This document shows positions 44,265 to 53,498 of a DNA stretch of 64,000 bases, in pieces (the stretch's first letter is position 1; each line of letters begins with the position of its first letter). The position numbers were made by a program, and so were the translations under genes. This DNA comes from JAPPLB01 sp965218555. GTDB taxonomy: Bacteria; Acidobacteriota; Terriglobia; Bryobacterales; UBA6623. The stretch covers positions 1,612,001-1,676,000 of the forward strand of contig OZ244625.1 in the NCBI GenBank assembly GCA_965218555.1, written 5' to 3'. The notes beneath the pieces are model-generated. The model worked only from the letters and a program-made list of their open reading frames with translations. It was not told the origin of the DNA and ran no database searches.

Positions 44265-44954
44265 ATGCCTTCAGAGGCCGTCGACGACTACCTCAAGGCG
44301 ATTTACGAGATCGCAGGCGACAGCGGGCGCGCTTCAACGGCGTCGCTGGCGCGGAAGCTGAGCGTGGCCCCGGCTTCCGTCACCGGTATGCTCCAGAAAC
44401 TCGCCGAGCGTAAGCCAGCGGCCGTGGAGTACGAGAAGCACCACGGGGCGCGGCTGAGCGAGTACGGCAAACGGCGAGCTCTTGAAGTCATCCGCCATCA
44501 CCGGCTGATCGAGCTGTTCCTCCACCGCGTGCTCGGCTACAGTTGGGACGAAGTGCATGACGAAGCCGAACGACTGGAGCACGCCATCTCCGAGCAACTC
44601 GAGGACCGCATCGCCGAACGGCTCGGTGACCCCGAAGTTGACCCTCACGGGCATCCGATTCCGCGCAAAGACGGCACGATCCCGCCGCGGCGCGACCTGA
44701 GCCTGCTGGACCTGTATGTCGGTGCGAAGACGACGGTCTCGAGGGTATCCGACAACGACCCGGAGATTCTGCGCTATCTCTCCGAACTCGGCATCACGCC
44801 CGGCACCATGCTGCGCCTTTCGGAAAGAGCGCCGTTTGACGGACCACTGATGCTCGAAGTCGGCCCCGAAAAGGAGAAACAAGCATTGGGGCCCCGTGTC
44901 GCCGGCGAGATTCGCGTCGCGCCGCCCGCTTCGAACGGAGAACCGACGGGCTGA
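44265..44954 (+). CDS. DtxR-family metal-dependent transcriptional regulator with FeoA domain
   Basis: 229 aa. N-terminal winged helix (VDDYLKAIYEIAGDSGRASTASLARKLSVAPASVTGMLQKL), the dimerisation/metal domain (HHRLIELFLHRVLGYSWDEVHDEAERLEHAISEQLEDRI with the metal-binding His/Glu set, DPEVDPHGHPIP) and a C-terminal SH3-like FeoA domain (LSELGITPGTMLRLSERAPF). It represses or activates iron/manganese uptake when loaded with metal. It is the first gene of a four-gene operon and has a likely operator just upstream. Whether it senses Fe or Mn is not decided by sequence. Confidence 0.9.
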   Translation: MPSEAVDDYLKAIYEIAGDSGRASTASLARKLSVAPASVTGMLQKLAERKPAAVEYEKHHGARLSEYGKRRALEVIRHHRLIELFLHRVLGYSWDEVHDEAERLEHAISEQLEDRIAERLGDPEVDPHGHPIPRKDGTIPPRRDLSLLDLYVGAKTTVSRVSDNDPEILRYLSELGITPGTMLRLSERAPFDGPLMLEVGPEKEKQALGPRVAGEIRVAPPASNGEPTG

Positions 44955-44959
44955 TTGCG

Positions 44960-46012
44960 ATGACCGACCCAACCCCGGTATGGCTGTTGGCGCTTCTGCT
45001 CCTCGTTCTCGCGGCGGCATGGCCCAACGTGGGATTGTGGGTGCAATGGACGCGAAGCCGCGCGCAGCGGAATCGGCGACTGTTCGAAGACGCGCTCAAG
45101 CACATCATCACTTGGGAACACCGCCGCCAAGCCGCCACGCCGGAATCCCTTGCCGGCGCGCTGGCCCTCTCGCAGCGGCACACGCTCGATCTGGTCGTGC
45201 GTATGGAGACGCGCGGCCTTGTGCGCAGCGACTCCGGCGGGTTGACCCTCACCCCCGAGGGCGAACGCTGGGCACTGCACGTCGTGCGGGCGCATCGACT
45301 CTGGGAGACCTACCTGACCGATGACGCGGGCATGCCGATGGAGAGAGTGCACCGGGTGGCCGAGATCACCGAGCATCAACTCTCGGCGGAGAACCTGGAT
45401 CAGTTGGATGCGCACCTGGGCCATCCCGAGAGCGACCCGCACGGCGATCCGATCCCCACCGTCGAGGGCGCCGTCAAGCCGCTGGACGCGGTTGCCCTCA
45501 CAGACTGGCCGCGGGGCGAACCGGCCCGCGTCGTTCACGTTGAGGACGAGCCGGACGTCATCTTCCGCCAAATCGTCGCCGCCGGGCTGCGTCCGGGTTC
45601 GACGATCCGTATTTTGGAAAACTCGCCTCAGCGGCTTGTTGTCAGCGACGGCGCCGCTGAACACCGCTTGGCGCATGTCGTCGCCGCCAATATTCAGGTC
45701 GCCGAGGCGCAGCGCGCCACAAGACCGGCAGGCACGCGGCGATTGTCGGAACTGTGCGCGGGCGAGGCCGCCGAGGTCCTCGAGCTTGACGACGCGTGCC
45801 GCGGATTCAGCCGCCGCCGTCTGCTCGATCTCGGCCTGACACCCCAAGCCCGTGTCGAAGTCGCGCTGGATAATCCCTTCGGCGATCCTCGCGGTTTTCG
45901 CGTGCGCGGCACGACCATAGCGCTCCGCAAACAGCAGGCGGACCAGGTCTGGATCAAGCCGCAGATGGCTTCCCATGAACAACAGAACGTTGCCGAGGTG
46001 ACGCACGCATGA
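44960..46012 (+). CDS. Membrane-anchored DtxR-like protein with two FeoA domains
   Basis: 350 aa. A membrane helix at residues ~8-28 (LLALLLLVLAAAWPNVGLWV) is followed by a basic stop-transfer and a DtxR-like winged helix (LKHIITWEHRRQAATPESLAGALALSQRHTLDLVVRMETRGLV) plus dimerisation region (VHRVAEITEHQLSAENLDQLDAHLGHPESDPHGDPIP). Two FeoA/SH3-like domains follow (~185-255 and ~265-335, with RQIVAAGLRPGSTIRI and RRLLDLGLTPQARVEV). It starts 5 bp after the DtxR gene and overlaps the FeoB GTPase gene by 4 bp. Tethered DtxR+FeoA+FeoA is an unusual layout; it may act as the FeoA part of the transporter rather than as a repressor. Confidence 0.8.
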   Translation: MTDPTPVWLLALLLLVLAAAWPNVGLWVQWTRSRAQRNRRLFEDALKHIITWEHRRQAATPESLAGALALSQRHTLDLVVRMETRGLVRSDSGGLTLTPEGERWALHVVRAHRLWETYLTDDAGMPMERVHRVAEITEHQLSAENLDQLDAHLGHPESDPHGDPIPTVEGAVKPLDAVALTDWPRGEPARVVHVEDEPDVIFRQIVAAGLRPGSTIRILENSPQRLVVSDGAAEHRLAHVVAANIQVAEAQRATRPAGTRRLSELCAGEAAEVLELDDACRGFSRRRLLDLGLTPQARVEVALDNPFGDPRGFRVRGTTIALRKQQADQVWIKPQMASHEQQNVAEVTHA

Positions 46013-46839
46013 CACCCTCACCCGCGGCGCACTCGAATTGCGAAACCTGTCCCGCGCACGCCCAGCTTGCGCAAATGGGCGTCTCGCTCGGAAAATACGA
46101 CCACCTCGTCGCCCTCGCCGGGAATCCGAATACCGGCAAGTCATCAGTTTTCAACGCGCTCACCGGCCTGCGGCAGCACGTCGGCAATTGGACCGGCAAG
46201 ACCGTCATGCGCGCCGAGGGCGGTTACGCCTTCCAAACCCTTCGCTACAAGCTCGTGGACCTCCCAGGGACATATTCGCTGCTCTCCGCTTCCGAGGACG
46301 AAGAGATCAGCCGCAACTTCCTCCTCTTCGGGCGACCCGACTGCACCGTTGTCGTCGTCGACGCTACCGCGCTCGAGAGAAACCTGAATCTCGTTCTCCA
46401 GGTGATGGAAGTCACCGATCGAGTCGTCGTCTGTGTCAATTTGATGGACGAGGCTCGGCGCAAAGGCATCGAGGTCGACGCCCGAAGCCTCTCTCGCGAT
46501 CTCGGCGTGCCCGCCGTCCCCTCTGTCGCGCGAACGAAGGAAGGCCTGCACGAGTTGGTGCAGACCATCGCCGACGTGATTTCCGGCGCCGTCATCACGA
46601 AACCCGTCCGTCCGCGTCACCCACCGGAACTCGAAACCGCCGTCGATGAACTGGTCCCGCTGATTGAACAGTCCGCGCCCGGCCTCCCGAACGCACGCTG
46701 GGTTGCGCTGCGCCTGCTTGATGGCGACCACAAGGTCCGGCAGGCGCTGTTGTCGGGCGAGTTGGCCGAGCTCGAATACCAACAGTCCGCCCCTGTGGAA
46801 GAGATCAGCAGCGTAGTCGCCCTCCAAGGACGTCAATGA
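46009..46839 (+). CDS. feoB: FeoB GTPase domain, separate polypeptide
   Basis: 276 aa. FeoB-type G domain: G1 GNPNTGKSSVFN, switch region, G3 DLPGTYSL, G4 NLMDEA, G5-like SVARTKEG, then a GDI-like helical part (ETAVDELVPLIEQSAPGLPNARWVALRLLDGD). An N-terminal CETC pair may bind metal. The chain ends before any membrane domain; that is encoded by the next gene (4-bp ATGA overlap). In most bacteria both are one FeoB protein. Together they would carry Fe(II) or Mn(II) across the inner membrane. GTPase and permease are therefore co-translated. Confidence 0.88.
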   Translation: MTPSPAAHSNCETCPAHAQLAQMGVSLGKYDHLVALAGNPNTGKSSVFNALTGLRQHVGNWTGKTVMRAEGGYAFQTLRYKLVDLPGTYSLLSASEDEEISRNFLLFGRPDCTVVVVDATALERNLNLVLQVMEVTDRVVVCVNLMDEARRKGIEVDARSLSRDLGVPAVPSVARTKEGLHELVQTIADVISGAVITKPVRPRHPPELETAVDELVPLIEQSAPGLPNARWVALRLLDGDHKVRQALLSGELAELEYQQSAPVEEISSVVALQGRQ

Positions 46840-48230
46840 CAGCTAAGGTCGCCGATCCGAAGACCGTCCTACTTCGCGCGGACCACTTGCGGCGCCAGAT
46901 CGGCGATGACTTCCGCGACCGCATCGTCTCGTCCCTCTACGCCGACGCGCGGCGCATCGCCGATCGATCGGTCCGCGTCGGCGCGGAGCACAAATGGGAT
47001 TGGGACCAGAAAGTCGACCGCATCGTCACCTCCCCGGTGCTCGGGCTGCCCATCATGCTCGGCATCCTGGCGCTCGTTTTTTGGATCACGATCGTCGGTG
47101 CGAATTACCCGTCGCAGATGCTGGCTGAGTTCTTCTTCGTGGTGGAAAGCACGGCGGTTGCGCTCTTCACCGACTGGGGCGTGCCCGCTTGGATAACAGG
47201 TTTTATCTGGAACGGCGTTTTTCGCGGCCTCGCGTGGGTGGTGAGTGTGATGCTGCCTCCGATGGCGATCTTCTTTCCGATGTTCACCATTCTGGAGGAT
47301 CTCGGCTATCTGCCACGCGTCGCCTTCAACCTGGACTGGCTCTTTCGCAAATCCGGCGCCCACGGCAAGCAGGCGCTGACGATGGCGATGGGATTCGGAT
47401 GCAACGCCGCGGGCGTCACCGCAACGCGCGTGATCGATTCGCCGCGCGAACGGCTGATCGCCATCCTGACGAACAACTTTGTCCCCTGCAACGGCCGCTT
47501 CCCGACGCTGATCATGCTCGCGACGATCTTCGTGGCGGCTGCCTTCCCGCCGGCGTTCGCATCGCTCGCTGCGGCTGGAGCGGTCGTCGGCGTGGTCCTG
47601 ATCGGAGTCGGCTTCACGCTGCTCGCTTCGTGGCTGCTCGCGCGGACCGTCCTGCAAGGCGAAGCCTCGGCGTTCACCTTGGAACTGCCTCCTTACCGCC
47701 GTCCGAGCATCCTGCGTATTCTCTATACGTCGCTGATCGACCGCACCATTTTCGTGCTCTGGCGAGCGATCCTGACCGCGGCCCCGGCGGGTGCCGTGAT
47801 CTGGATACTGGCCAACATCGATGTAGCCGGCGTCAGCCTGGCGCAGCGTTCGGCTGATTCCCTCAATTTGCTCGGCTTCGCAATCGGTCTCGACGGCGTG
47901 ATCCTGCTGGCTTATGTCATCGCCATTCCGGCGAACGAAATCGTCGTCCCGACGATGCTGATGATCTACATGGGCGTCGGCATGATGTCGGACGTCACGT
48001 CGTACGACGAGATCCGCGCACTGCTTGTCGAGCAGCAGGGTTGGACCATGCTGACCGCGGTCAACCTGATGCTCTTCTCGCTCCTCCACAACCCCTGTGC
48101 GACCACGATCATCACCATCTGGAAAGAGACCCGCAGCGTCAGGTGGACCACCATCGGCGCCCTGATGCCGCTGGCGTTCGCCTTCGCCGTCACCTTCGCC
48201 GTGGCAACCCTCTGGCGCATCGTCGCCTGA
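46836..48230 (+). CDS. feoB: FeoB membrane permease domain, separate polypeptide
   Basis: 464 aa. Starts with the linker (HKWDWDQKVDRIVTSPVLGLPIMLGILALVFW) that in FeoB joins the G domain to the membrane part, then two Gate regions: GFGCNAAGVTATRVIDSPRER and CNGRFPTLIML (first, with conserved Cys), and IPANEIVVPTMLMI (second), plus FSLLHNPCATTIITIWKE. About 10 membrane helices. No C-terminal domain of FeoC type. It completes the divided FeoB transporter encoded with the previous gene. Confidence 0.88.
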   Translation: MTAKVADPKTVLLRADHLRRQIGDDFRDRIVSSLYADARRIADRSVRVGAEHKWDWDQKVDRIVTSPVLGLPIMLGILALVFWITIVGANYPSQMLAEFFFVVESTAVALFTDWGVPAWITGFIWNGVFRGLAWVVSVMLPPMAIFFPMFTILEDLGYLPRVAFNLDWLFRKSGAHGKQALTMAMGFGCNAAGVTATRVIDSPRERLIAILTNNFVPCNGRFPTLIMLATIFVAAAFPPAFASLAAAGAVVGVVLIGVGFTLLASWLLARTVLQGEASAFTLELPPYRRPSILRILYTSLIDRTIFVLWRAILTAAPAGAVIWILANIDVAGVSLAQRSADSLNLLGFAIGLDGVILLAYVIAIPANEIVVPTMLMIYMGVGMMSDVTSYDEIRALLVEQQGWTMLTAVNLMLFSLLHNPCATTIITIWKETRSVRWTTIGALMPLAFAFAVTFAVATLWRIVA

Positions 48231-48360
48231 CCGTCTGCGGCCATCTCGCGGCTCCTCACCACACCCGAAAGGGGCGCGCCGGGTGTAAATCGGCGTCCTG
48301 CGCCGAAAGGCGCGGCTTTACCTGTTAAACTCTTCCTCGCAAACCATCAGCGAGGAACCC

Positions 48361-49542
48361 ATGTCCCCCTCACTCAAAACCCGTCGTGACCTGCTCGGCA
48401 CCCTGATCGTCGCCGGCGCTTACACCACAGCCCTGCGCCCCCGCGCCCACGCCGCCGCCCCCAAGGCCAAAGTCGACGACATAAAGATCATCAGCATGCG
48501 GCCGCATCTCTACCACGGCTGGCCAACGCTGGCGCGGCGCAAGGACGGCGAGTTGCTCGTGGTGTGTTCCGGCGGCAGGGAAGCGCATGTCTGCCCCTTC
48601 GGCTGGGTCGAGATCATGCGCTCGAAAGACGACGGACAGACCTGGGGCTGGCCGCGCGTCCTGATGGACACGGCGATCGACGACCGCGACGCCGGCGTGT
48701 GTGAGACGTCGCAAGGCTCGCTGCTCGTCACGACGTTCACCTCGCTCGCCTACATCAACTATTTCGAGCAGGCCAAGCCGGGCTCCAGAGGCCGCTTCAC
48801 CGACTGGACCGAGGAGAAGATGGCCGCCTGGCAGGCCGCGCATGCGCGCACGTCCATCGCCGAGCGCGAGCGTATGCTGGGCACTTGGATGCTGCGGTCG
48901 AGCGACGGCGGCGTGACGTGGTCCGCACCGTACCGTGTGCCGGTGAACAGCCCGCACGGCCCGATCCCGCTGTCCGACGGGCGGATGATCTACGCCGGCA
49001 AGCGACTCTGGCATGAGAAGAAGCGCATCGGTGTCGCCGAGTCGCACGATGACGGAAAGACTTGGCGCTGGCTCTCCGAAATCCCCACGCGTGATGGCGA
49101 CGACTTCACCGATTACCACGAGCTCCACATCGGCGAGGCGGTTAACGGACACCTGATCGCGCAGATCCGTAACCACAACAAGGCGAACGAGCGCGAGACG
49201 CTGCAAACCGAATCCGACGACGGCGGCCGGACATGGTCCACGCCGCACTCCATCGGCGTGTGGGGCCTGCCGTCGCACCTCCTGCGTCTCCGCGACGGGC
49301 GCATGCTCATGACGTACGGCTACCGCCGCGAGCCTTACGGCAACCAAGCGCGCCTGAGCAAGGACAACGGCAGAACCTGGTCTGAGCCCATGACCATCTC
49401 CGACGATGGCGACGCAGGCGACCTCGGCTACCCGTCAACCGTCGAGCTGGATGACGGCTCTCTCGTCACCGTCTGGTACGAGCGCCTGAAAAGCTCTCCG
49501 AACGCCGTCCTGCGGCAGGCTAACTGGCGTTTGCCGGCGTAA
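48361..49542 (+). CDS. Tat-exported sialidase-like (BNR repeat) protein
   Basis: 393 aa. Twin-arginine start LKTRRDLLGTLIVAGAYTTAL, then a six-bladed sialidase-type propeller with five Asp-boxes: SKDDGQTW, SSDGGVTW, SHDDGKTW, SDDGGRTW, SKDNGRTW. Such exo-sialidase-like proteins release or bind terminal sugars; not all are active sialidases and the catalytic Arg triad is not certain from sequence. GAGGA lies 6 bases before the ATG. It is a single gene downstream of the FeoB operon; a GNRA hairpin (48300-48313) lies between. Confidence 0.85.
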   Translation: MSPSLKTRRDLLGTLIVAGAYTTALRPRAHAAAPKAKVDDIKIISMRPHLYHGWPTLARRKDGELLVVCSGGREAHVCPFGWVEIMRSKDDGQTWGWPRVLMDTAIDDRDAGVCETSQGSLLVTTFTSLAYINYFEQAKPGSRGRFTDWTEEKMAAWQAAHARTSIAERERMLGTWMLRSSDGGVTWSAPYRVPVNSPHGPIPLSDGRMIYAGKRLWHEKKRIGVAESHDDGKTWRWLSEIPTRDGDDFTDYHELHIGEAVNGHLIAQIRNHNKANERETLQTESDDGGRTWSTPHSIGVWGLPSHLLRLRDGRMLMTYGYRREPYGNQARLSKDNGRTWSEPMTISDDGDAGDLGYPSTVELDDGSLVTVWYERLKSSPNAVLRQANWRLPA

Positions 49543-50030
49543 GGTCTCGGTGGGCTTGCATGTCACGGCCTTCAGTAGATCCCTCCCTGACCGTTACAGA
49601 CAGCGGACTTGGAGGGGGTGAAAGCTTGGCCTGAACATCCAGCGTAGCTGCATTCATTTTGCACAAAGACCTCTATTTCAAGCCCGAAAAGCCAACTCCA
49701 ACGTTGATCAGGACAACGATCAACGACTTTCCGTTCATGGCTCTCCCAGCCACAGTGTTGTACGTCGTTTAGACGTGCCTTAGAGTCTACCTGGGGCCGA
49801 AGTTAGCGGGGGTTGTTAGCGAAGCGGTGTATCTAGTAGGCCACAGTCATCGCACTGCGGGCTCGAAAATGAGGTCCGCTCGCTGTCGCCTCCGGCAGCG
49901 CAGGGGCTTTCTCATTTTTCTGCTTGACATTGAGTTGCATGTTTTGATAGCTTGGGTGGGTCAGGTTCGCGCGGGACACCCGGCTTATGTGTTCCCGAAC
50001 ACACCTGAAAACAGGCATTGGAGGACGATT
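49543..50030. other. Long intergenic region with promoter and inverted repeat
   Basis: No gene recognised. Seen: a perfect inverted repeat CGTTGATC / GATCAACG (49702-49709 and 49718-49725, 8-base spacer), possible operator; and -35 TTGACA at 49924-49929 with TAGCTT 18 bases on (49948-49953), a likely promoter for the DUF3386 gene. No known riboswitch core found. Confidence 0.45.
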
Positions 50031-50834
50031 ATGGTCAGACACTGCGTCTCTGGGCGAGAAGCGCCGAGGGACATACATCGCAGTCATGTTGCATTTGTCA
50101 AGCCGATGAAACGGTCCCTTCGAGGGCTCTGCCTGGCCGCGGTGGTTGCCGTGTCGGCAGCCCTGCCCACCGCTGCCGAGCCGCCGAAGTTCGAGCCGAG
50201 CCCGGCCGCGTCCGCGCTGCTGGAATCGGCCCGAGAGCACCGTGAGGTCTTTCACGAGAATTTCCCGGGCTGCCGGAGCGATCTGCTCATCCACGTCGAC
50301 GGAGAAGTGCATCGCGGGTCGATGTTGTTCAAGCCGCCGATCACACTCGAGGTGCAACTCGACGACAAAGAGTTGCGCAAGGAGGTGAAACGCACGATCA
50401 AATCCATGCTGTCGCATCGGATGGCGTCAAACGACTCCTCCCGGCGAAAAAAGCCTGTGGCTTTCGGACCGGAAGACCACCATCCGCTGGGCCGCAAGAT
50501 CCTCATTGGCGACAAGTATTCCTCGAGCTACCGCATTCACGACGATCAGATCCTCGAAGTCGACCGCCAAATGGATGAAAAGCGGCTGTTGATCAGCGTT
50601 CTTGATACGGAGAAGACCTCCGCGGGGCGCTATCTGCCGCGCCACTTTTTCGTGACCGTGTTCGATCGCGCCAGCGGGTCGGTCGAGTCGGCGTCAGCCT
50701 ACACGGACGTTTATCAGAAGCTCGGGAACAGCTTCTTTCCGAAATCGAGACGCATCGTCAGTGCACAGAAAGGGAAGACCCGAACACTGCAGATCGATTG
50801 GTTGACTGTGCAGCTCTTGCAAGACGCGGAATGA
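50031..50834 (+). CDS. DUF3386-family exported protein
   Basis: 267 aa from the ATG at 50031, chosen because GGAGGA lies 5 bases upstream; another ATG at 50106 would begin directly at the signal peptide (MKRSLRGLCLAAVVAVSAAL). The mature part matches DUF3386: ALLESAREHREVFHENFPGCRSDLLIHVDGEVHRGSM, GDKYSSSYRIHDDQILEVDRQMDEKRLLISVLDTEKT, DVYQKLGNSFFPKSRRIVSAQK. Members are periplasmic lipid-carrier-like folds of unknown role, often beside TonB receptors. Here the TonB receptor follows after a 243-bp gap. Confidence 0.75.
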   Translation: MVRHCVSGREAPRDIHRSHVAFVKPMKRSLRGLCLAAVVAVSAALPTAAEPPKFEPSPAASALLESAREHREVFHENFPGCRSDLLIHVDGEVHRGSMLFKPPITLEVQLDDKELRKEVKRTIKSMLSHRMASNDSSRRKKPVAFGPEDHHPLGRKILIGDKYSSSYRIHDDQILEVDRQMDEKRLLISVLDTEKTSAGRYLPRHFFVTVFDRASGSVESASAYTDVYQKLGNSFFPKSRRIVSAQKGKTRTLQIDWLTVQLLQDAE

Positions 50835-51077
50835 TCGTGTCTTGCAACTGAGGCGAAGACGCTGCGGCCTCGATTGTCCGTCTTAGACGCAGCGCTTCGC
50901 CTCCTTTGGCTCAGCCGCGAGGAAGGTCCAGGCGACCGGTGCTTCAGTCGATTATAGCGAATGCCCTCCGGACTCCTCGACGGCTGAATGAAAAGGCGTG
51001 GCCTTTGGCCCGCTTGGGATTGTTCACCGCCAAACCCGCGGCGGCTCGTCCGCCACGGACCAACTACGGAGGGTGTG

Positions 51078-53342
51078 ATGAGGAAGGTTCCTAGTATTTG
51101 CGGGGTGCTGCTGCTCTTGGTTTTGCAGGCACTCCCGATTTGGTCCGCGCCGGCGGAAAGCCAGGTGCTCGCGGGCCGAGTCATCGACGAGACCGGCGCG
51201 GCGCTCGCCGGCGCAAACGTTTTCGTCAGAGATCTCAAGACCGGTCTGGAGTTTGCGACCGTCGCCGATGGCGAGGGCGCTTTTCAGGTCGAGGTTCGCC
51301 CCGGAAAATATCGTGTCACGGCAGCCCGTGCTGAATTTGCAACTCATTCACAGATCGTAGAGGTGCCGTCGCCGGAGGCGCAGGATCTGCGGGCAACGCT
51401 CACACCGGCGCCGCTGGCGCAACAGGTCGTCGTCAGTGGTTCACGGGAAGAGGAACTCATCGAGAACTCGGTGACGAAAGTCGACGTCGTCTCTCGCACG
51501 ATGATCAAAGACTCGGGATATGAGCGTGTCAGCGATCTGCTGTCCGAGGAGCCCGGAGTGATCGTTCGAAGCGGTTCTTCCGGCAATCGCTCGGAAACGC
51601 AGATTCAGGGCATCGACTCCCGCCAATCGCTTGTGCTGATCGACGGCTATCCCGTCGTCGGGGCGCGGGGCATCAAGCGCGGCATCCTCAACATGGACCG
51701 GCAGTCAGCGGGCCGGCTGGAGCGCATCGAAGTGGTCAAAGGCGCTTCTTCGGCGCTCTACGGTTCCGAGGCGATCGGTGGAGTGATCAACATGATCACA
51801 CGCGAAGCGCCACAAAAGTTTGACGGCAACGTCACGACCTCGGCGGGCAGTTTCAACGGAGTGGATCTGCGCGGGGATGTGGGTTTCCGGCACCAAGGCT
51901 GGCATGGCTTCTTCGACGTAGAGCGCCACAAGCGCAATCCCTACCGCCTGATCCCCGACAGCTTCGCGACGACAGCCGCCGGATTCCACCGCTACGACTA
52001 CTTCGGCAAGATGGGCTACGACTTCTCGGAGCGGCTCAAGGTGGGGCTGATGGCGAATGCCTTTGACAACGACGAGCTCGGCAGGTTCTTCGGCGAGTTC
52101 GGGCCACAGACGACCGCGACGAAAGACAGCGCCCAGAACTACGGCCTCAACCTCGACCTGGGACTGACCCCCGTCACGCAGTGGACCTTCCGCGGCTACT
52201 ACGGCAAGTACGACGAAAGCTCGAAGATCGCCGTCCTCGCGATGCCCGGAGAGATCGACACGAACGCCAACCTCAATCAGCGCCTCTATCGGCTCGAGAC
52301 GAACATCTCGCACGTCTGGGGTTCGCGGCAGCTTGTTCAGGGCGGCTTGGAGTGGAACCAGGACAACTATCGCGGCTTCAACCGCGTGGTCGGTGACAAC
52401 GCCGGTCAGCAGATCTCGATGGTCGACACCTGGATCAACGATCGCATCGAGCTGCACCCGCGGGTCAGCCTGACCCTGGGCGCCCGCTGGAACGATCACT
52501 CGCTCTATGGGGATCACTTCGTGCCGCGCGCGGGCACCCTGGTGCGGGTTACCGACAACCTGCGCCTGCGGGGCTCCTGGGGTCGCGGGTTCCGCTCTCC
52601 GGACCTGGGGCAGCTCTATTTCCGCTTCCTCAACCCGACCAACTTTTATCAAGTGATCGGGAACCCCAACCTGGTTCCGGAGACGTCGACGACGAATCAG
52701 GTCGGTTTCGACTACCGGCTGGACCGTGTGCGCTTCAGCAGCACGTACTTCCGGAACGACATCAAGAATTTGATTCAGGCCGACCTGATCGGGAGACCAC
52801 GAACGGCCGAAGGTCTCCGCGGACTACTCAACACCTTCAACATCGATTCGGCTTTTAATCCGGGATTGAACCGGCTGTTTTACCTCTACCGCAACGTAGA
52901 CAACGTTTACACGACAGGGGTCGAAGGCAAGGTGGTGGTGAATCTGACGCGCAATCTGATCGTCTCCTCCAGCTACACCTACCTCGACGCCCGCGATAAG
53001 GAAACGAAGGCGTTCCTGAGTCAACGTCATCGTCACCACGGCAACTTCCGCGTGTGGTGGTCGACGAGCCGCTGGGGCGGCCTGCGGACAAACTTCCGGG
53101 GCACGTACTTCAGCAAGTGGCCGATCGCGGGGCGCTCGGGCAGCTTCATTGGCAACGGATATCAGGTATGGGACTGGTACATCGCCAAGCCCGTGGCCGC
53201 CGGCAGCGAAGTCTACTTTGTGCTGGACAACCTGTTCGATTCGACGGACTCCAATCTCCAGGCCGCCGAGCCGTCGTTCTTACGGGCGGACCCCGGCCGC
53301 ACATTCCGAGTCGGAATGCGCTGGAACTTTGGGAGAGACTAG
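51078..53342 (+). CDS. TonB-dependent outer-membrane receptor
   Basis: 754 aa from the ATG at 51078 (GGAGGG 5 bases upstream). Signal peptide (LLLLVLQALPIWSAPAE), a carboxypeptidase-regulatory-like domain (VLAGRVIDETGAALAGANVFV), then a plug (VTKVDVVSRTMIKDSGYERVSDLLSEEPGVIV, GASSALYGSEAIGGVINMITRE) and a ~22-strand barrel of FepA/BtuB type ending GMRWNFGRD. The TonB box is not obvious. It imports a siderophore, haem, cobalamin or sugar; the signature does not decide. It probably forms an operon with the small genes and PQQ protein that follow. Confidence 0.92.
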   Translation: MRKVPSICGVLLLLVLQALPIWSAPAESQVLAGRVIDETGAALAGANVFVRDLKTGLEFATVADGEGAFQVEVRPGKYRVTAARAEFATHSQIVEVPSPEAQDLRATLTPAPLAQQVVVSGSREEELIENSVTKVDVVSRTMIKDSGYERVSDLLSEEPGVIVRSGSSGNRSETQIQGIDSRQSLVLIDGYPVVGARGIKRGILNMDRQSAGRLERIEVVKGASSALYGSEAIGGVINMITREAPQKFDGNVTTSAGSFNGVDLRGDVGFRHQGWHGFFDVERHKRNPYRLIPDSFATTAAGFHRYDYFGKMGYDFSERLKVGLMANAFDNDELGRFFGEFGPQTTATKDSAQNYGLNLDLGLTPVTQWTFRGYYGKYDESSKIAVLAMPGEIDTNANLNQRLYRLETNISHVWGSRQLVQGGLEWNQDNYRGFNRVVGDNAGQQISMVDTWINDRIELHPRVSLTLGARWNDHSLYGDHFVPRAGTLVRVTDNLRLRGSWGRGFRSPDLGQLYFRFLNPTNFYQVIGNPNLVPETSTTNQVGFDYRLDRVRFSSTYFRNDIKNLIQADLIGRPRTAEGLRGLLNTFNIDSAFNPGLNRLFYLYRNVDNVYTTGVEGKVVVNLTRNLIVSSSYTYLDARDKETKAFLSQRHRHHGNFRVWWSTSRWGGLRTNFRGTYFSKWPIAGRSGSFIGNGYQVWDWYIAKPVAAGSEVYFVLDNLFDSTDSNLQAAEPSFLRADPGRTFRVGMRWNFGRD

Positions 53343-53356
53343 CGAGTGGCGTCAAG

Positions 53357-53491
53357 ATGAAGAACCACCTTGATGACCGACATTATCTGTGCGTTCTGCT
53401 CGGCTCACTGCTGGCGCAGGCCGCGTTGATGGTTCTTCTGGCGTCACTGGGACATCTTCAGTCTTCGACGACTTCGCTTGGCGTGCTTTGA
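53357..53491 (+). CDS. Possible small membrane protein
   Basis: 44 aa, 14 bases after the receptor stop. Sequence has one membrane helix (LCVLLGSLLAQAALMVLLASLG). No strong ribosome-binding site and no recognised family. Supported only by position and the hydrophobic segment; it could be noncoding. Confidence 0.35.
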   Translation: MKNHLDDRHYLCVLLGSLLAQAALMVLLASLGHLQSSTTSLGVL

Positions 53492-53498
53492 AAGCATC

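Noticed and set aside
44774..46144. 456-codon minus-strand frame over the DtxR/FeoA genes
   Set aside because: Arg/Gly-rich antisense frame without motifs; the plus-strand operon is firmly supported.
49830..50030. Possible cobalamin riboswitch ahead of the TonB receptor cluster
   Set aside because: No B12-box core or associated helices could be found, and the receptor itself begins 1 kb later.
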